A DNA stretch of 64,000 bases from MFD09286-c1 sp963701015 (GCA_963701015.1 OY969556.1:3720001-3784000), one strand, 5' to 3'; counted from the first letter of the stretch, positions 35,910 to 46,084 are shown. Notes: a model not told the origin generated them from the letters alone. Numbers and translations: made by a program.

Positions 35910-37853
35910 TTAATGCAATATTGTGCGATTACCTAAACTTTTTGCAAAGGTCTTTTTTAAGGTATTCAAATTTTGAATTTTAGTTTGAAATTCTTCAACT
36001 TTTATTGAATCGCTCATTTGTTGCGCTTCAAGTAATTGTAGTTGTGCCTCCTTTAATGCATATATTATTTTTTTGCTTTTGAAGTCGAGAACAGTATTTA
36101 AAACCAGTTCCTGAAGTTTCATTTCCTCCGTTTCGATAAAACTGCCACCTTTTTTGAAAATCCTGCTTAGTTCATGTTTGGTAGTTAATAAATCAACAGC
36201 AACTGAACTTATAGTATTATCGGGATGATGGGTGAAATACTTTTCATCTATTTCTTCGGAATGGTTCACCAGGCTTGAAATTTCAAACAGAATTGCCTTA
36301 TAAACAGGATGGACAAATTCCAATTCGTCATTTTCAATTTCACGTATAATATAATGTGCCACAGTATCAATCCACTTATCCTCAGTATTATCAATTTGAC
36401 CGCTGTTCAATATATAATTGTGATAATTCAGCAACAACCTTATAATCTCCCTTTCCTGCACTTCCCCTTCATAATTTTTTGGAGAAATAATTAGTTGTTC
36501 CGTCCTTAATGAAATAGCTTCGGGCAGTTTAACCTGGTATTTTTGTTCAAATTTATTTCGCCGTATTTTAGCAATTTCGGTGAACAAAAGGGATTCTTCG
36601 GCATGTAGTATGCCTGCACATTCCCGTACATAAACCGAACGCGTTATAGCATCAGGAATTATAGCTACAGAACGAATAATATCATTTATTAATGATGCTT
36701 TCTGAACAGGATCATTCTTGGCATCATTCATTAGTAATCGAGTTTTAAACAGAACAAAATCCGATTCGTTTTCAGCAATAAACTTTAATACTTCAGATGC
36801 ACTATTTTTATGGGCAAAGGAATCCGGATCTTCATTCTCGGGTAATAAAAGTACTTTAACATTTAACCCTTGCTCCAAAACCATGTCAATTCCACGGATT
36901 GCAGCTTTTATACCAGCGGAATCGCCATCATATAGTATAGTCAGATTATTTGTAAAACGTTTTATTTGTCTTATCTGTTCTTCAGTAAGAGAAGTGCCGG
37001 AGGACGCAACCACATTTTCAATCCCGGCCTGATGCATAGATATAACATCAGTATATCCCTCAACTAAAAAACATTTATCATGTTTGCTTATGGATTGTTT
37101 TGCCTGGAACATACCATACAAAACTTTGCTTTTGTGGTATAATTCCGATTCAGGTGAATTTAAATACTTGGCAGTATTTTTGTCAGTCTTCAAAATACGA
37201 CCGCCAAAACCAATTACCTGACCCGAAAGACTGTGAATAGGAAACATTACACGACCAGCAAACCGGTCGAAAGTGTAGTTTTCCTTTTCAATTGTAAGTC
37301 CGGTTTTAACAAGATATTCTAATTTATATCCATTTTTAATAGCAGATTGTGTAAATGCATCACGTTTTTCTAGCGAATAGCCCAACATAAATTTCAGGAT
37401 CATGCCTTCGCTTATTCCCCTTTCTTTGAAATATGCAAGTCCTATTGCCAGTCCTTCGTGATGTTTATACAAAATATCATGGAAATATTTTCCGGCAAAT
37501 TCTGAAACAACAATCAAACTTTCGCGCTCGTTTTTTTGTGCAATTTCTTCTTCCGATTCTTGCTTTTCTATAACTTCAATATGATATTTTCTGGCCAGAT
37601 ATTTTAAAGCCTCATAATAGCTGAGGGTTTCATGTTCCATAATAAAGTTCACCGCATTGCCACCTTTGCCACAGCCAAAACATTTGTAAATGCCTTTAAC
37701 CGGTGAAACAGTAAACGAAGGAGTTTTCTCACCGTGAAATGGGCAAAGTCCCAAATAATTTACACCACGTTTTTTCAGTGAAATAAAATCCTGAACCACC
37801 TCCGTAATTTGTGCGGCTTCGAAAATTCTATCTACTGTCTGTTTATCAATCAT
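35910..37853 (-). CDS. dnaG: DNA primase
   Basis: A 647-residue bacterial primase that lays down RNA primers at the replication fork. The CHC2 zinc finger is Cys37, His40, Cys58, Cys61 (LCPFHGEKTPSF ... KCFGCGKGG). The catalytic TOPRIM core includes FLVEGYTDVISMHQAG and LYDGDSAGIKAA. The C-terminal 220 residues, which bind the DnaB helicase, are poorly conserved as usual. Length fits the Bacteroidetes family. The ATG at 37853 follows a terminator hairpin belonging to the upstream gene, so dnaG probably has its own promoter. Confidence 0.97.
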   Translation of the reverse strand: MIDKQTVDRIFEAAQITEVVQDFISLKKRGVNYLGLCPFHGEKTPSFTVSPVKGIYKCFGCGKGGNAVNFIMEHETLSYYEALKYLARKYHIEVIEKQESEEEIAQKNERESLIVVSEFAGKYFHDILYKHHEGLAIGLAYFKERGISEGMILKFMLGYSLEKRDAFTQSAIKNGYKLEYLVKTGLTIEKENYTFDRFAGRVMFPIHSLSGQVIGFGGRILKTDKNTAKYLNSPESELYHKSKVLYGMFQAKQSISKHDKCFLVEGYTDVISMHQAGIENVVASSGTSLTEEQIRQIKRFTNNLTILYDGDSAGIKAAIRGIDMVLEQGLNVKVLLLPENEDPDSFAHKNSASEVLKFIAENESDFVLFKTRLLMNDAKNDPVQKASLINDIIRSVAIIPDAITRSVYVRECAGILHAEESLLFTEIAKIRRNKFEQKYQVKLPEAISLRTEQLIISPKNYEGEVQEREIIRLLLNYHNYILNSGQIDNTEDKWIDTVAHYIIREIENDELEFVHPVYKAILFEISSLVNHSEEIDEKYFTHHPDNTISSVAVDLLTTKHELSRIFKKGGSFIETEEMKLQELVLNTVLDFKSKKIIYALKEAQLQLLEAQQMSDSIKVEEFQTKIQNLNTLKKTFAKSLGNRTILH

Positions 37854-37860
37854 TTATATA

Positions 37861-37900
37861 AAAGAAAAAGGGCAACTAAGTTACAAAGAATTAGCTGCCC
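37861..37900 (-). terminator. terminator between the oxidoreductase gene and dnaG
   Basis: GGGCAACTAA and TTAGCTGCCC form a stem with one mismatch, followed on the minus strand by five Ts. It lies 23 bases beyond the stop codon at 37923 and just before the dnaG start. Confidence 0.7.
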
Positions 37901-37922
37901 CAATGTATCAAAAAATAAATTT

Positions 37923-38573
37923 TTACTTTAATAGTTTAAAAGCGTGGTGCCATTCATTGTTCAGCATTCCCGGAATACACCACAACATGCACAGTGGTTC
38001 GATAGCACGAGCAGCTTCAACTTTGCCCATATTGGCAACTTCCCATCCAAATTTGTCGAGTATTTCGGTTACTTTTGATTTTGCCGAATCGCTATTTCCA
38101 CATATAAACATGGTTGGTTTACCACCTGTAAATGCAGGATTAACCATAAATGCGCTCCCAACACTGTTAAATGCTTTTACAAAATTTGCTGTAGGAAGAG
38201 TCTTTTGCAGTTTTTCCATCAATGATCCGTTCAGATCGGTAAAAAACCGAAGTACCCCATTTTGCGGAGGAAGTTCTTCGATAGGATTGGTTGTATCAAT
38301 AATTATTTTATTTTTTAAACTGTTTTCACCAATGCCCTGTAACACCTCAAGCGCTGATTTCCCTTTAACAGCTAATACCAGCATTTCGCCAAATAATGCA
38401 GCTTCTGCTACTGAACCTAAAGATGCATTTGCACCTGCAGATTCTTTCCATTCCATTAACTTTGAAATATCGCGGGTACCAATTTTAACCTTATAGCCAA
38501 GGGCGAGAAAACCATTTGCCAAAACCTGGCCAACATTTCCCGAACCTAAAATACCAATTGTTTTGTTTTCCAT
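37923..38573 (-). CDS. NAD(P)-binding oxidoreductase, F420-reductase-like
   Basis: A 216-residue Rossmann-fold protein of the coenzyme-F420-reductase/ProC-like NAD(P)-binding group. Seen: IGILGSGNVGQVLANGFLALGY at the N-terminus (GxGxxG), TRD at the end of strand 2 (NADP preference), LVLAVKGKSA, IIDTTNPIEE, FVKAFNSVGS and FICGNSDSAK. Bacteroidota do not generally make F420, so the physiological substrate is probably different and remains unknown. It is a single gene flanked by a terminator on one side and a divergent transporter on the other. Confidence 0.8.
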   Translation of the reverse strand: MENKTIGILGSGNVGQVLANGFLALGYKVKIGTRDISKLMEWKESAGANASLGSVAEAALFGEMLVLAVKGKSALEVLQGIGENSLKNKIIIDTTNPIEELPPQNGVLRFFTDLNGSLMEKLQKTLPTANFVKAFNSVGSAFMVNPAFTGGKPTMFICGNSDSAKSKVTEILDKFGWEVANMGKVEAARAIEPLCMLWCIPGMLNNEWHHAFKLLK

Positions 38574-38766
38574 AATTCTATCGATTTATTTTGCTATAAA
38601 ACAATTAAAATTTATGAAGGTTTAGTAAAGAAACTACATAATGACAATTGAATTGGTTGAAATGCCAAATTCAACCAATGATATGTTTTCCCCAATAATA
38701 ATTGTAAGCTTGCATGTAAATTTTTTATAATTTCACGCCTTCATTATTGGTTACTTTCTGCAAAAC

Positions 38767-39927
38767 ATGGAAAAAATCTGGAACAGAAATTTCATTTTAC
38801 TGGCATGTTCAAATTTCCTGACTTGCATCACTTATTATTCCATGATTTCAGTATTGCCTATTTACATGGCTACTTCTCTCCATGCATCTAAAAGTGTTGT
38901 AGGATTAGTAATGGCATCATTTATGGTTGCATCCGTTTCTATACGGCCATTTTCTGGTTTTGCCCTCGATAAATATGGCAGGCGTACAATATTTACAACA
39001 GCTTTGCTAATCAATTCTATTTTATTTGTTGGATATATTATAGCTTCATATTTAGGGGCACTTGCAGTACTCAGAGTTATCCACGGATTTGCATGGGGTG
39101 TTATTACAATTTCGGGTTCAATACTGGCTGCTGACAATATTCCTGCAGATAAGCGAGGTGAAGGCTTTGGTTATTATGGTTTATCTACAACACTGGCAAT
39201 GGCGATAGGGCCAATAATTGGCTTACTTATTTGTGTACACCAAGGCTATTTTTCAATGTTTTGGGCAACTGTTATCATAAGTTTTGCCAGTTATATATGC
39301 GCTTCGATGATGAAATACCCAAAGTTGGTGCGGACTGAAAAACTACACTTTCGTTGGGGCAACCTATTTGATAAAAATGCAATCGGGGCATCAGTAAACC
39401 TTATGATAATTATGAGTGCTTATGGTGGATTGTTGTCATTTGTGGCATTATACGGAAAAGAATTAGGCATCCAAAACACTTCCTGGTTTTTTCTTGTTTT
39501 TGCTATTGGCATTGCGGCTTCACGTTTTGCCCTTGGACAGGTTTTTGATAAAAACGGGCCTAAAACTATACTAACAGTTTGTTTGCTATTACTTATACTT
39601 GGCTTTCTATACCTCGCACTTTTAAAGAACAGTTTTGCCTATTACTCCTCGGGAATAATATTAGGATATGGTATTGGTGCAGTATTTCCAACATTTCAGG
39701 CTATGATAAACAACCTGGCAACATTTGAAAGGCGCGGTGCAGCCAACTCAACACTTTATACTGCCCTTGATTTAGGAATGGGTGCAGGTATGGTTTTTAC
39801 AGGATATCTTGGGGAGCATTTTAGTATATCACTTGCTTTTATTTTATGTGCTATAATAATACTTTTCGGACTTATTTATTTTAGAACTAAAACTATTAAC
39901 TTTTACCAGCAAAATAAGCTTGTTTGA
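38767..39927 (+). CDS. MFS transporter
   Basis: A 386-residue inner-membrane protein with about twelve hydrophobic segments and the major-facilitator loop motif GFALDKYGRRTIF at about residues 62-74. A related loop, GQVFDKNGPKTIL, marks the second half. It is similar in build to small drug/metabolite exporters (YfcJ/YhhS-like). Neither the sequence nor the neighbours point to a substrate. It is transcribed away from the oxidoreductase at 37923 and converges on the DUF4249 gene at 39940, with only 12 bases between stops. Confidence 0.88.
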   Translation: MEKIWNRNFILLACSNFLTCITYYSMISVLPIYMATSLHASKSVVGLVMASFMVASVSIRPFSGFALDKYGRRTIFTTALLINSILFVGYIIASYLGALAVLRVIHGFAWGVITISGSILAADNIPADKRGEGFGYYGLSTTLAMAIGPIIGLLICVHQGYFSMFWATVIISFASYICASMMKYPKLVRTEKLHFRWGNLFDKNAIGASVNLMIIMSAYGGLLSFVALYGKELGIQNTSWFFLVFAIGIAASRFALGQVFDKNGPKTILTVCLLLLILGFLYLALLKNSFAYYSSGIILGYGIGAVFPTFQAMINNLATFERRGAANSTLYTALDLGMGAGMVFTGYLGEHFSISLAFILCAIIILFGLIYFRTKTINFYQQNKLV

Positions 39928-39939
39928 GATATAAATAAT

Positions 39940-40803
39940 TTATTTAAATACAATTGAATCGGTTGAAATAACATATGCTGCCATAATTCCCAAGCCTCCA
40001 TTTATATTACCGATTACTTGTACCGGAGAACTAAATAAACCATAACTGTTTTGTCTGTTATCTGATATGGTATAGCAATATTTATAAAATGCCCTACTTA
40101 TTGACCAAAGTTGAAAATATACAATTTTATTTTTGGGATAACTCATCGACACCGACAATGAATGAGGTCTCCCATTTATTTGTGAATCATCAAATCCAAT
40201 TATATTGCCTCCGGCAAGCGTATCATATACATCTCCAGATTGTGTTATCATTGGATCATAGCAAGTATATTTTTGTGCTTGTATATTTTTCGGGTTGGCT
40301 ATATAGGCGGAAAGGATTCTCAGAAGATAATAATTTGCTTCATTTGCAGGATCGGTAAAATTTATTGAACAATTTAAAATTTCTGAAGTGCCATTTATAA
40401 CAGCTGAAGTATCAATTTGCTGGATGCTTACAATATTTGGAATGGTATCTATGGCTTGCAAAAGTGCATAGCCCGGAACAATTATTTTCATTGAATATTG
40501 TTGTTCAGCAAAAGGTTTTAAATGCCCAACAAATATACCATTCCCCGAATTTCTAAGCGTATCAATTAACTCATATTCATTATAAACATAAATATTGGCG
40601 TTATTGATATAGGCAATTTTTGACCCATCAAGGATATTTTGGCTTTTGCTAAGGCTTGCTGATATAATACTATCGGGACAAAAGGTAGCATTAACTACAA
40701 GTAGTTTTTCGCCTCCCGGAATTTGCACGTTTATTATTTTATCGCAAGCATTAGAAAGTACTGCTGTTATAATAACTACAAATATTATATTTCCTCTTTT
40801 CAT
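39940..40803 (-). CDS. DUF4249 lipoprotein, partner of the adjacent TonB receptor
   Basis: A 287-residue predicted lipoprotein (lipobox SNACDK, Cys at about 20). The start IINVQIPGGEKLLVVNATF and the later blocks (ISASLSKSQNI, YSMKIIVPGYALLQAIDTIP, FQLWSISRAFYKYCYTI) fit the DUF4249 family. DUF4249 genes nearly always follow a TonB-dependent receptor in Bacteroidota, here 21 bases after the gene at 40825. The role is presumably that of an outer-membrane accessory or plug lipoprotein, similar in concept to SusD but not homologous. That is inference from gene order. A second unit of this kind is at 48787-51976. Confidence 0.85.
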   Translation of the reverse strand: MKRGNIIFVVIITAVLSNACDKIINVQIPGGEKLLVVNATFCPDSIISASLSKSQNILDGSKIAYINNANIYVYNEYELIDTLRNSGNGIFVGHLKPFAEQQYSMKIIVPGYALLQAIDTIPNIVSIQQIDTSAVINGTSEILNCSINFTDPANEANYYLLRILSAYIANPKNIQAQKYTCYDPMITQSGDVYDTLAGGNIIGFDDSQINGRPHSLSVSMSYPKNKIVYFQLWSISRAFYKYCYTISDNRQNSYGLFSSPVQVIGNINGGLGIMAAYVISTDSIVFK

Positions 40804-40824
40804 TTTGAATATTATTTAATTTTC

Positions 40825-43800
40825 TTAAAAACGATCATTTATTGCTTTAATAAAACGAGGGGTTTTGTAATATGGAAAATATATTTGAAAACCAAATTTG
40901 AAACTTAAACTTGTATTTTGAGGATTAAAAATATTATTATCTAAAATTACTGCTTCAAAGGCAACCCTATCAGAAATGAAATGGGCAATGCCAATTCCGA
41001 ATGGTATACCAAGCCCAAAGTTCAGACCATAACTTGTTCCATTTGACTCATAGTGGTTTAAATAGGTCATTGAAGGAGCTGCTTGAATAAATGGCCTTGT
41101 TGTCCAATTTCCAATGTAATATCGAAACAATAAACCATATGAAAAAGAATATGTATTAATATAAATAATTTTTTTAAAGGTTGTATCCGTATAATTAAAG
41201 TTTCGATTGTATGAAAACCCTATTTGAGAACCCATAGCAAAATTATTTGCCCTAAATTTTGCTAATGTTATATTAGTTGATAAGGAACCTGTTTTAGCAA
41301 TGTTTGTGGATGAATAATTGGTACTTAAATTAATAACCATCAATCGGCTACCTTTTTTAGTTGAACATAAGACAGAATCATTTTTTGTTACAGCAATTGT
41401 ATCTTTTGACAATGTATCTTTAACAATTTTCTTTTCAATAAATTTCATTGTGTCAGGCGGTAAATCGTAATAAATATCTTTCGATTCACTTTTCGTACGC
41501 CCTTTCCCAAATTTATAAGTGTAAGTAACCGATGGAATAATTGGCATGGATGCTATTTGATGTACAGTTTTTTCATTATCAACAAATATGGCTGTAGGAT
41601 TATGCTGGTTATAAACATTATAGCAACTTATAGTCCAGGTACGTAAGCCCCATTTTTTTTGTTTGGTAAAACTCATGTTTAAATCGAGCCTGTTATACAA
41701 AGGCCCTTGGAAATTAAAGCGCGAACTATAAGAATCAACATATTTCCCATGTTCTAAATACGACGAAAATTTTTCATTATTCACTGTAAATAAATTTCCG
41801 GATGACAAAACAAATGAACCGCCAATCTCAAAATCTTCAGAAAATCGATGTACAACAACCAAATTCAAATTATGGAGATGGTCAAATTGATAAGGAAACC
41901 AATTACCATTGTCAATTTCATTATATTGCCTTAAACTTTTGGATAAGGAATAATCGAGCCATCCAAAAGTTTTTCCCGATTTTTTTTCAGCCATAAATTC
42001 GGCTCCGTATGCAATGCCTTTCCCTTGCGTAATTATATTTGCCCAGTTGTTATTGGCAAAAACGAAACTCGAACCATCTTTAAAGTCCAATACATTTTGC
42101 ATAGTTTTGTAGTATATTTCTGAACTAAAATCAATATTATTTTCAAGTCCGAATAACGTTCCAAGTGAATATATTTCAGAATGTTGAGGCTTTAATGATT
42201 TAGTTGCCGGTATCCACAAATCGAGTGGTATATTAATAGATGGCGAACCTGAAAGCAGGTTCAAATTTTGACCCATAACACTCCAGGATGCTTTTGCCGA
42301 CCAATTGTCAGTTATCAAATAGCGCAAATTTATCCGGGGTTGAAATGATTTGTATATAGTACCTTCAACATTTGCAAAACTATATCGTAAACCAATATTA
42401 GCTTTCAGTTTAGGAGTAAATGTTATTTCATCTTCAATATAAGCATCGTTTTCAACCAGGTGTATATTACTTAAATTCAGACTCGTATCAACTTCAGAAT
42501 TGACAATATTTTCAATTGAAGATCCTTCCGAAAGTTTACCGGGATTAAAATTGTATAATGAACTTTGAATTCCAAACCGCATTGTTTGATGAGAACTTAG
42601 ATAATAATCGAAATCAACTTTTGCACTATAATCCTGAATACCTGAATTATATGAACCATTATCTTTTTGCGTTAGATTGGTAGAATCTTTTATTGCATCA
42701 TTAACTGAAAATTGCAATTGATACTGACTAAAAATAAGAGATACATTGCTAAACAGTTTTTCATTAAGCTGGTAATTCCAACGGGTTGTTGCAATAAAAT
42801 TGCCCCAATTGATATTAACAAGTTCAGATAATGACCTGGAATTAAGGTTTGAATAATGATGATCTACCTTTAATACATCGCTACCATAATAAGAGCTAAA
42901 GTACAAATGGCTTTTTGGTGAAAATGTATGGTTAATTTTGAAATTAAAGTCTTGAAAATCGTAATATTCATCAATGCTTTCATTTATATTTATACTTGAA
43001 TAAATTTTCATTAATGGCCTATATAATAAATCTAAATAAGTACGTCGGGCAGAAAAAATAAATGATGTATTTTCATCATATATCGGTCCTTCAAGTGTTA
43101 ACCGTGAAGCCAATGTACCAATGGCAATTTGTGCCAGAAATTTTTTATGATTGCCTTCTTTTGTTTTTATATCTACCACAGAAGAAAGTCGACCACCATA
43201 CCTTGCCGGAATTCCACCTTTCAGCACAATTGCACTTTGTATACCATCATCATTAAACGTTGAAATAAAACCAAATAAATGGTTGACATTAAATATAGGC
43301 GCATCGTCAAGTAATATTAAGTTTTGGTCAGGGCTACCACCTCTTATAAATAATGATGAAGAACCTTCAGACCCTTGTTGGATGCCCGGCATCAATTGCA
43401 AAGTTTTCATTATATCGCTTTCGCCCAAAAGTACAGGTACCGATTTCAGTGTTTTCATCTGAAGCTCGCTTTCGCCCATTTGTGTACTTTCAATTTGCTT
43501 TTGAATTGCCTTGTCTGTAATAGTTACCTCCTGTAATGCTACCGGCGATGGGCTTAACTGAACATCTGTTTTTTTATCACCGGTTAAAGCCAGTTCCACA
43601 ATTTCCGGATTATAGCCAACATAAGTGAATTTTAATTTTAATCCATTTTCAGGAAGAATTATGTTATAAAACCCATATTCATTGGTAATGGCTGAAGTAT
43701 TTGTAGTTTCTTCATAGATATTTACACCGGTTAAAAGCTCACCGGTTTCTTTATCGCTAACATATCCGCTGATTGAATGTTTTGCTGATGTTTTTTTACG

Positions 43801-44118
43801 AGTTTGAAAAACAACCTGGTTGCCAACAATGGTAAAGCTTATAAATGTGTTGGAAACGAGTTGGTCAAGTACCTCATTTAAAGGTTGGTCTGTCCCATTT
43901 ATTGTAACAATTTTTGAAAAGTTAACCAAATCGTTGCTATACGAAAAGCCTATCCCGGATTTATCTGAAATGGTCTTTAAGGCATCCTGCACCGAAAGAC
44001 CTTGTATATTTACTGTTATTTTTTTATCCAGGATTGTATTAATATTTTGGGCTGGTGATGTTATCGTGAATAAATTGTAAAGGCAGAGAAGAATGATAAA
44101 TTTGAAAATATTTTTCAT
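40825..44118 (-). CDS. TonB-dependent receptor with STN signalling domain
   Basis: A 1,097-residue outer-membrane receptor. After a signal peptide (ending about SPAQ) come an STN/secretin-short domain (KKITVNIQGLSVQDALKTIS, about 33-110) and a carboxypeptidase-regulatory-like domain (HSISGYVSDKETGELLTGVN). A plug with LFIRGGSPDQNLILLDDAPI and the beta-barrel follow. An unusual C-terminal extension of about 200 residues after TYTYKFGKG resembles a second, small outer-membrane barrel. The STN domain and the FecR/sigma genes upstream indicate signal transduction to transcription. The ligand is unknown. This 'outer-membrane protein fusion' tail is discussed in the findings. Confidence 0.88.
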   Translation of the reverse strand: MKNIFKFIILLCLYNLFTITSPAQNINTILDKKITVNIQGLSVQDALKTISDKSGIGFSYSNDLVNFSKIVTINGTDQPLNEVLDQLVSNTFISFTIVGNQVVFQTRKKTSAKHSISGYVSDKETGELLTGVNIYEETTNTSAITNEYGFYNIILPENGLKLKFTYVGYNPEIVELALTGDKKTDVQLSPSPVALQEVTITDKAIQKQIESTQMGESELQMKTLKSVPVLLGESDIMKTLQLMPGIQQGSEGSSSLFIRGGSPDQNLILLDDAPIFNVNHLFGFISTFNDDGIQSAIVLKGGIPARYGGRLSSVVDIKTKEGNHKKFLAQIAIGTLASRLTLEGPIYDENTSFIFSARRTYLDLLYRPLMKIYSSININESIDEYYDFQDFNFKINHTFSPKSHLYFSSYYGSDVLKVDHHYSNLNSRSLSELVNINWGNFIATTRWNYQLNEKLFSNVSLIFSQYQLQFSVNDAIKDSTNLTQKDNGSYNSGIQDYSAKVDFDYYLSSHQTMRFGIQSSLYNFNPGKLSEGSSIENIVNSEVDTSLNLSNIHLVENDAYIEDEITFTPKLKANIGLRYSFANVEGTIYKSFQPRINLRYLITDNWSAKASWSVMGQNLNLLSGSPSINIPLDLWIPATKSLKPQHSEIYSLGTLFGLENNIDFSSEIYYKTMQNVLDFKDGSSFVFANNNWANIITQGKGIAYGAEFMAEKKSGKTFGWLDYSLSKSLRQYNEIDNGNWFPYQFDHLHNLNLVVVHRFSEDFEIGGSFVLSSGNLFTVNNEKFSSYLEHGKYVDSYSSRFNFQGPLYNRLDLNMSFTKQKKWGLRTWTISCYNVYNQHNPTAIFVDNEKTVHQIASMPIIPSVTYTYKFGKGRTKSESKDIYYDLPPDTMKFIEKKIVKDTLSKDTIAVTKNDSVLCSTKKGSRLMVINLSTNYSSTNIAKTGSLSTNITLAKFRANNFAMGSQIGFSYNRNFNYTDTTFKKIIYINTYSFSYGLLFRYYIGNWTTRPFIQAAPSMTYLNHYESNGTSYGLNFGLGIPFGIGIAHFISDRVAFEAVILDNNIFNPQNTSLSFKFGFQIYFPYYKTPRFIKAINDRF

Positions 44119-44137
44119 GTGAATTATTTTTTTTATG

Positions 44138-44175
44138 ACCTCACTCCTGCCCTTTCCAAGCGGAAAGGGATTCGG
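44138..44175 (-). repeat. GC-rich hairpin upstream of the TonB-receptor gene
   Basis: On the gene strand, CCCTTTCCGCTTGGAAAGGG is followed by CAGGAGTGAGG. It lies 20 bases before the ATG at 44118 and is a divergent member of the family found at 22629, 53601, 58269 and 62311. Confidence 0.5.
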
Positions 44176-44192
44176 TAATAAGACTATCCTTT

Positions 44193-45167
44193 TTACTTAA
44201 TAATATAAATTCCATCTTTGGGAAAAACATTAATTTCAGCTGAAACAGCAATAGTTTGAAGCACTTCAACCAATGGACGTTTTATAAAAGTTGCACTAAG
44301 TTTACGGTTTAAAATTCCATTGTTTTCAATTTGATATTTGAAATGATATACTTCCGAAAGTTCTTCAAAAACATATTCAAGCCTACAATTATAAAAATAA
44401 AATTCCCTCGTTTTCCATGCCAGAAAGTTGGGATTGTTATTTTCTATTTTCAATATTTCCCCAGTTTCATTATCAAATATTCCTTTTTCACCTGGTAAAA
44501 TTAAAATCGGGTTTTTCTCCTTTCTTCCGAATTGAACTTTTCCTTGTGTTAATGTAAGTTCAACGTTATTTTCATTAGCATATGCCCGAATATTGAATTT
44601 AGTGCCAACTACACGTGTTTGCGTATTTCCTGCGCTAATAATAAATGGATGTAAGGTATCGTGGGCAATTTCGAAATAGGCTTCACCGGTAAGTTTAACA
44701 CTACGGATTTTCGCGAATGCTTTGGGATATTTTAACGAAGAGCCACAATTTAACCAAATATGGCTGCTATCGGGCAATACAACATTAGCCCCTAAACTAT
44801 CCGAAGTAATTATTGTAACATAAGCTTGTACATTTTTATTGAAGATATATTGATGAACAAACCACCAGCAGCCAATAATTAACAATATAATTGCAGCTGC
44901 TTTCCACAAAGGAGAAAACCATTTTACTTGTATAGCGTTTTGGGGGAATTTTTTCGAAATCTTTTTTAATGCAATTTTTGCATCAGGTGAATAATTAATT
45001 GGCAAGGACCTGTTTTCATTAAAATAATCTTCGAGTTGCCCAAAAATAAGTTCATTTTCGGGAGCCGCTGTTTTCCAGGAAATAATATTTTCCTTTTCTT
45101 GCAGAGTGACTTTATTTGAAAAGTATTTTTCAAGTAAAAGCCAGGGAATATCATTTATCATAGGCAT
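44193..45167 (-). CDS. FecR-family anti-sigma factor
   Basis: A 324-residue inner-membrane regulator. The N-terminal cytoplasmic region (about 1-85) contacts the sigma factor. A transmembrane segment lies at about 88-105 (AAAIILLIIGCWWFV), and the periplasmic FecR domain has VVLPDSSHIWLNCGSSLKYP, RSVKLTGEAYFEIAHD and TRVVGTKFNIRAY. The C-terminal DUF4974 region (LSATFIKRPLVEVLQTIA) interacts with the receptor's STN domain. It lies between the sigma gene (45388) and the receptor (44118), the standard order for Bacteroidetes trans-envelope signalling. Confidence 0.94.
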   Translation of the reverse strand: MPMINDIPWLLLEKYFSNKVTLQEKENIISWKTAAPENELIFGQLEDYFNENRSLPINYSPDAKIALKKISKKFPQNAIQVKWFSPLWKAAAIILLIIGCWWFVHQYIFNKNVQAYVTIITSDSLGANVVLPDSSHIWLNCGSSLKYPKAFAKIRSVKLTGEAYFEIAHDTLHPFIISAGNTQTRVVGTKFNIRAYANENNVELTLTQGKVQFGRKEKNPILILPGEKGIFDNETGEILKIENNNPNFLAWKTREFYFYNCRLEYVFEELSEVYHFKYQIENNGILNRKLSATFIKRPLVEVLQTIAVSAEINVFPKDGIYIIK

Positions 45168-45387
45168 AATTTTATGTTATGACACATTTAAATAACGGTA
45201 CCCCCAAAATGAAATTGATTTTAATTTACCACAACCCATTAAAAAGTGGCAATAACAATGCAATGGGCGGTTTTCCCTCATTAAGAAGGAGGAATAGTGG
45301 TGGTATTAAATAACAAGCATAAATACAATCAATTTAAAAATTAAGTTGACTGCTAATGTTTTGTTAGGTTTTTCTAAATTTCTTTCT

Positions 45388-45951
45388 TTAAAAAATTGCT
45401 ATAATGCTTGTTAAATAAGGAGCTAATTTGCTTCGAAGCTTTTTTAATGCTATTCCCATTTGATTTTCAACTGTTTTTGGAGAAAGATTGAGTTGATGGG
45501 CAATATCGTTATAGGTAAGACCTTCGTTTCGGCTTAAATTAAAAATATTCCGGCATTGCTTGGGTAAATCGTTAATTGAATCATTAATAAGGGTATGTAA
45601 TTCTTCATGTTCACAAAAATTAATTAGTTCGTTTACCTTTGATACTTGCTCACTGGCAAATTCATTCTCATGCCCAATTCGTGTTTTTTCATTCCGTAAA
45701 TAATTCAAAGACCTGTTTTTTACAGAAGTATATAAATATGCCCTGATTGAAGTATTTATATTTATGCTTTCCCGATATTCCCAAAGTGAAATAAATATTT
45801 CCTGTACAATTTCTTCTGAGGCTTCACGATCTTTCAAATAGGTATAAGCAAAACGGCAAAGGTTAACGTAATAATCCATAAAAAGTTGGTCGAACACTTT
45901 ATGGTTATTATTCTGCAATGCATTATAAAAGTTGTCCAGCAATTGGGTCAT
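45388..45951 (-). CDS. ECF RNA polymerase sigma factor (Bacteroidetes FecI-like)
   Basis: A 187-residue extracytoplasmic-function sigma factor. Region 2 is at about 25-90 (FAYTYLKDREASEEIVQEIFISLWEYR, with RAYLYTSVKNRSLNYLR). Region 4 is at about 120-175 (LPKQCRNIFNLSRNEGLTYNDIAHQLNLSPKTVENQM), quoted here by its landmarks only: NDIAHQLN and PKTVE. It would be held by the FecR protein encoded next and released when the receptor binds its ligand, then drive the receptor/DUF4249 genes. The 220-base gap to FecR holds no terminator that I recognise. Confidence 0.94.
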   Translation of the reverse strand: MTQLLDNFYNALQNNNHKVFDQLFMDYYVNLCRFAYTYLKDREASEEIVQEIFISLWEYRESININTSIRAYLYTSVKNRSLNYLRNEKTRIGHENEFASEQVSKVNELINFCEHEELHTLINDSINDLPKQCRNIFNLSRNEGLTYNDIAHQLNLSPKTVENQMGIALKKLRSKLAPYLTSIIAIF

Positions 45952-46084
45952 AAAATGAAAAGTAGCAGTGATAAAGATATTCGTATAAACAACATATTCA
46001 AAAATATTTAACGCATTTCATTTAGCAAAAATTATATTTTAAAAGTCCACTATTTTCATCTACTTAATTTTAAACTTAAAGTAT

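Noticed and set aside
37903..38496. 197-codon plus-strand frame opposite the oxidoreductase gene
   Set aside because: It is antisense to a gene with clear Rossmann motifs, and its translation shows no family features. The same reasoning removes the other long opposite-strand frames inside gltB, dnaG, yebC and the hydrolase gene.
45233..45300. Possible terminator or operator between the sigma and FecR genes
   Set aside because: The CCCATT/AATGGG pairing is only 6 bp with a 21-base loop, and the following CCCTCATTAAGAAGGAGG is a very weak match to the hairpin family. It is not strong enough to list.
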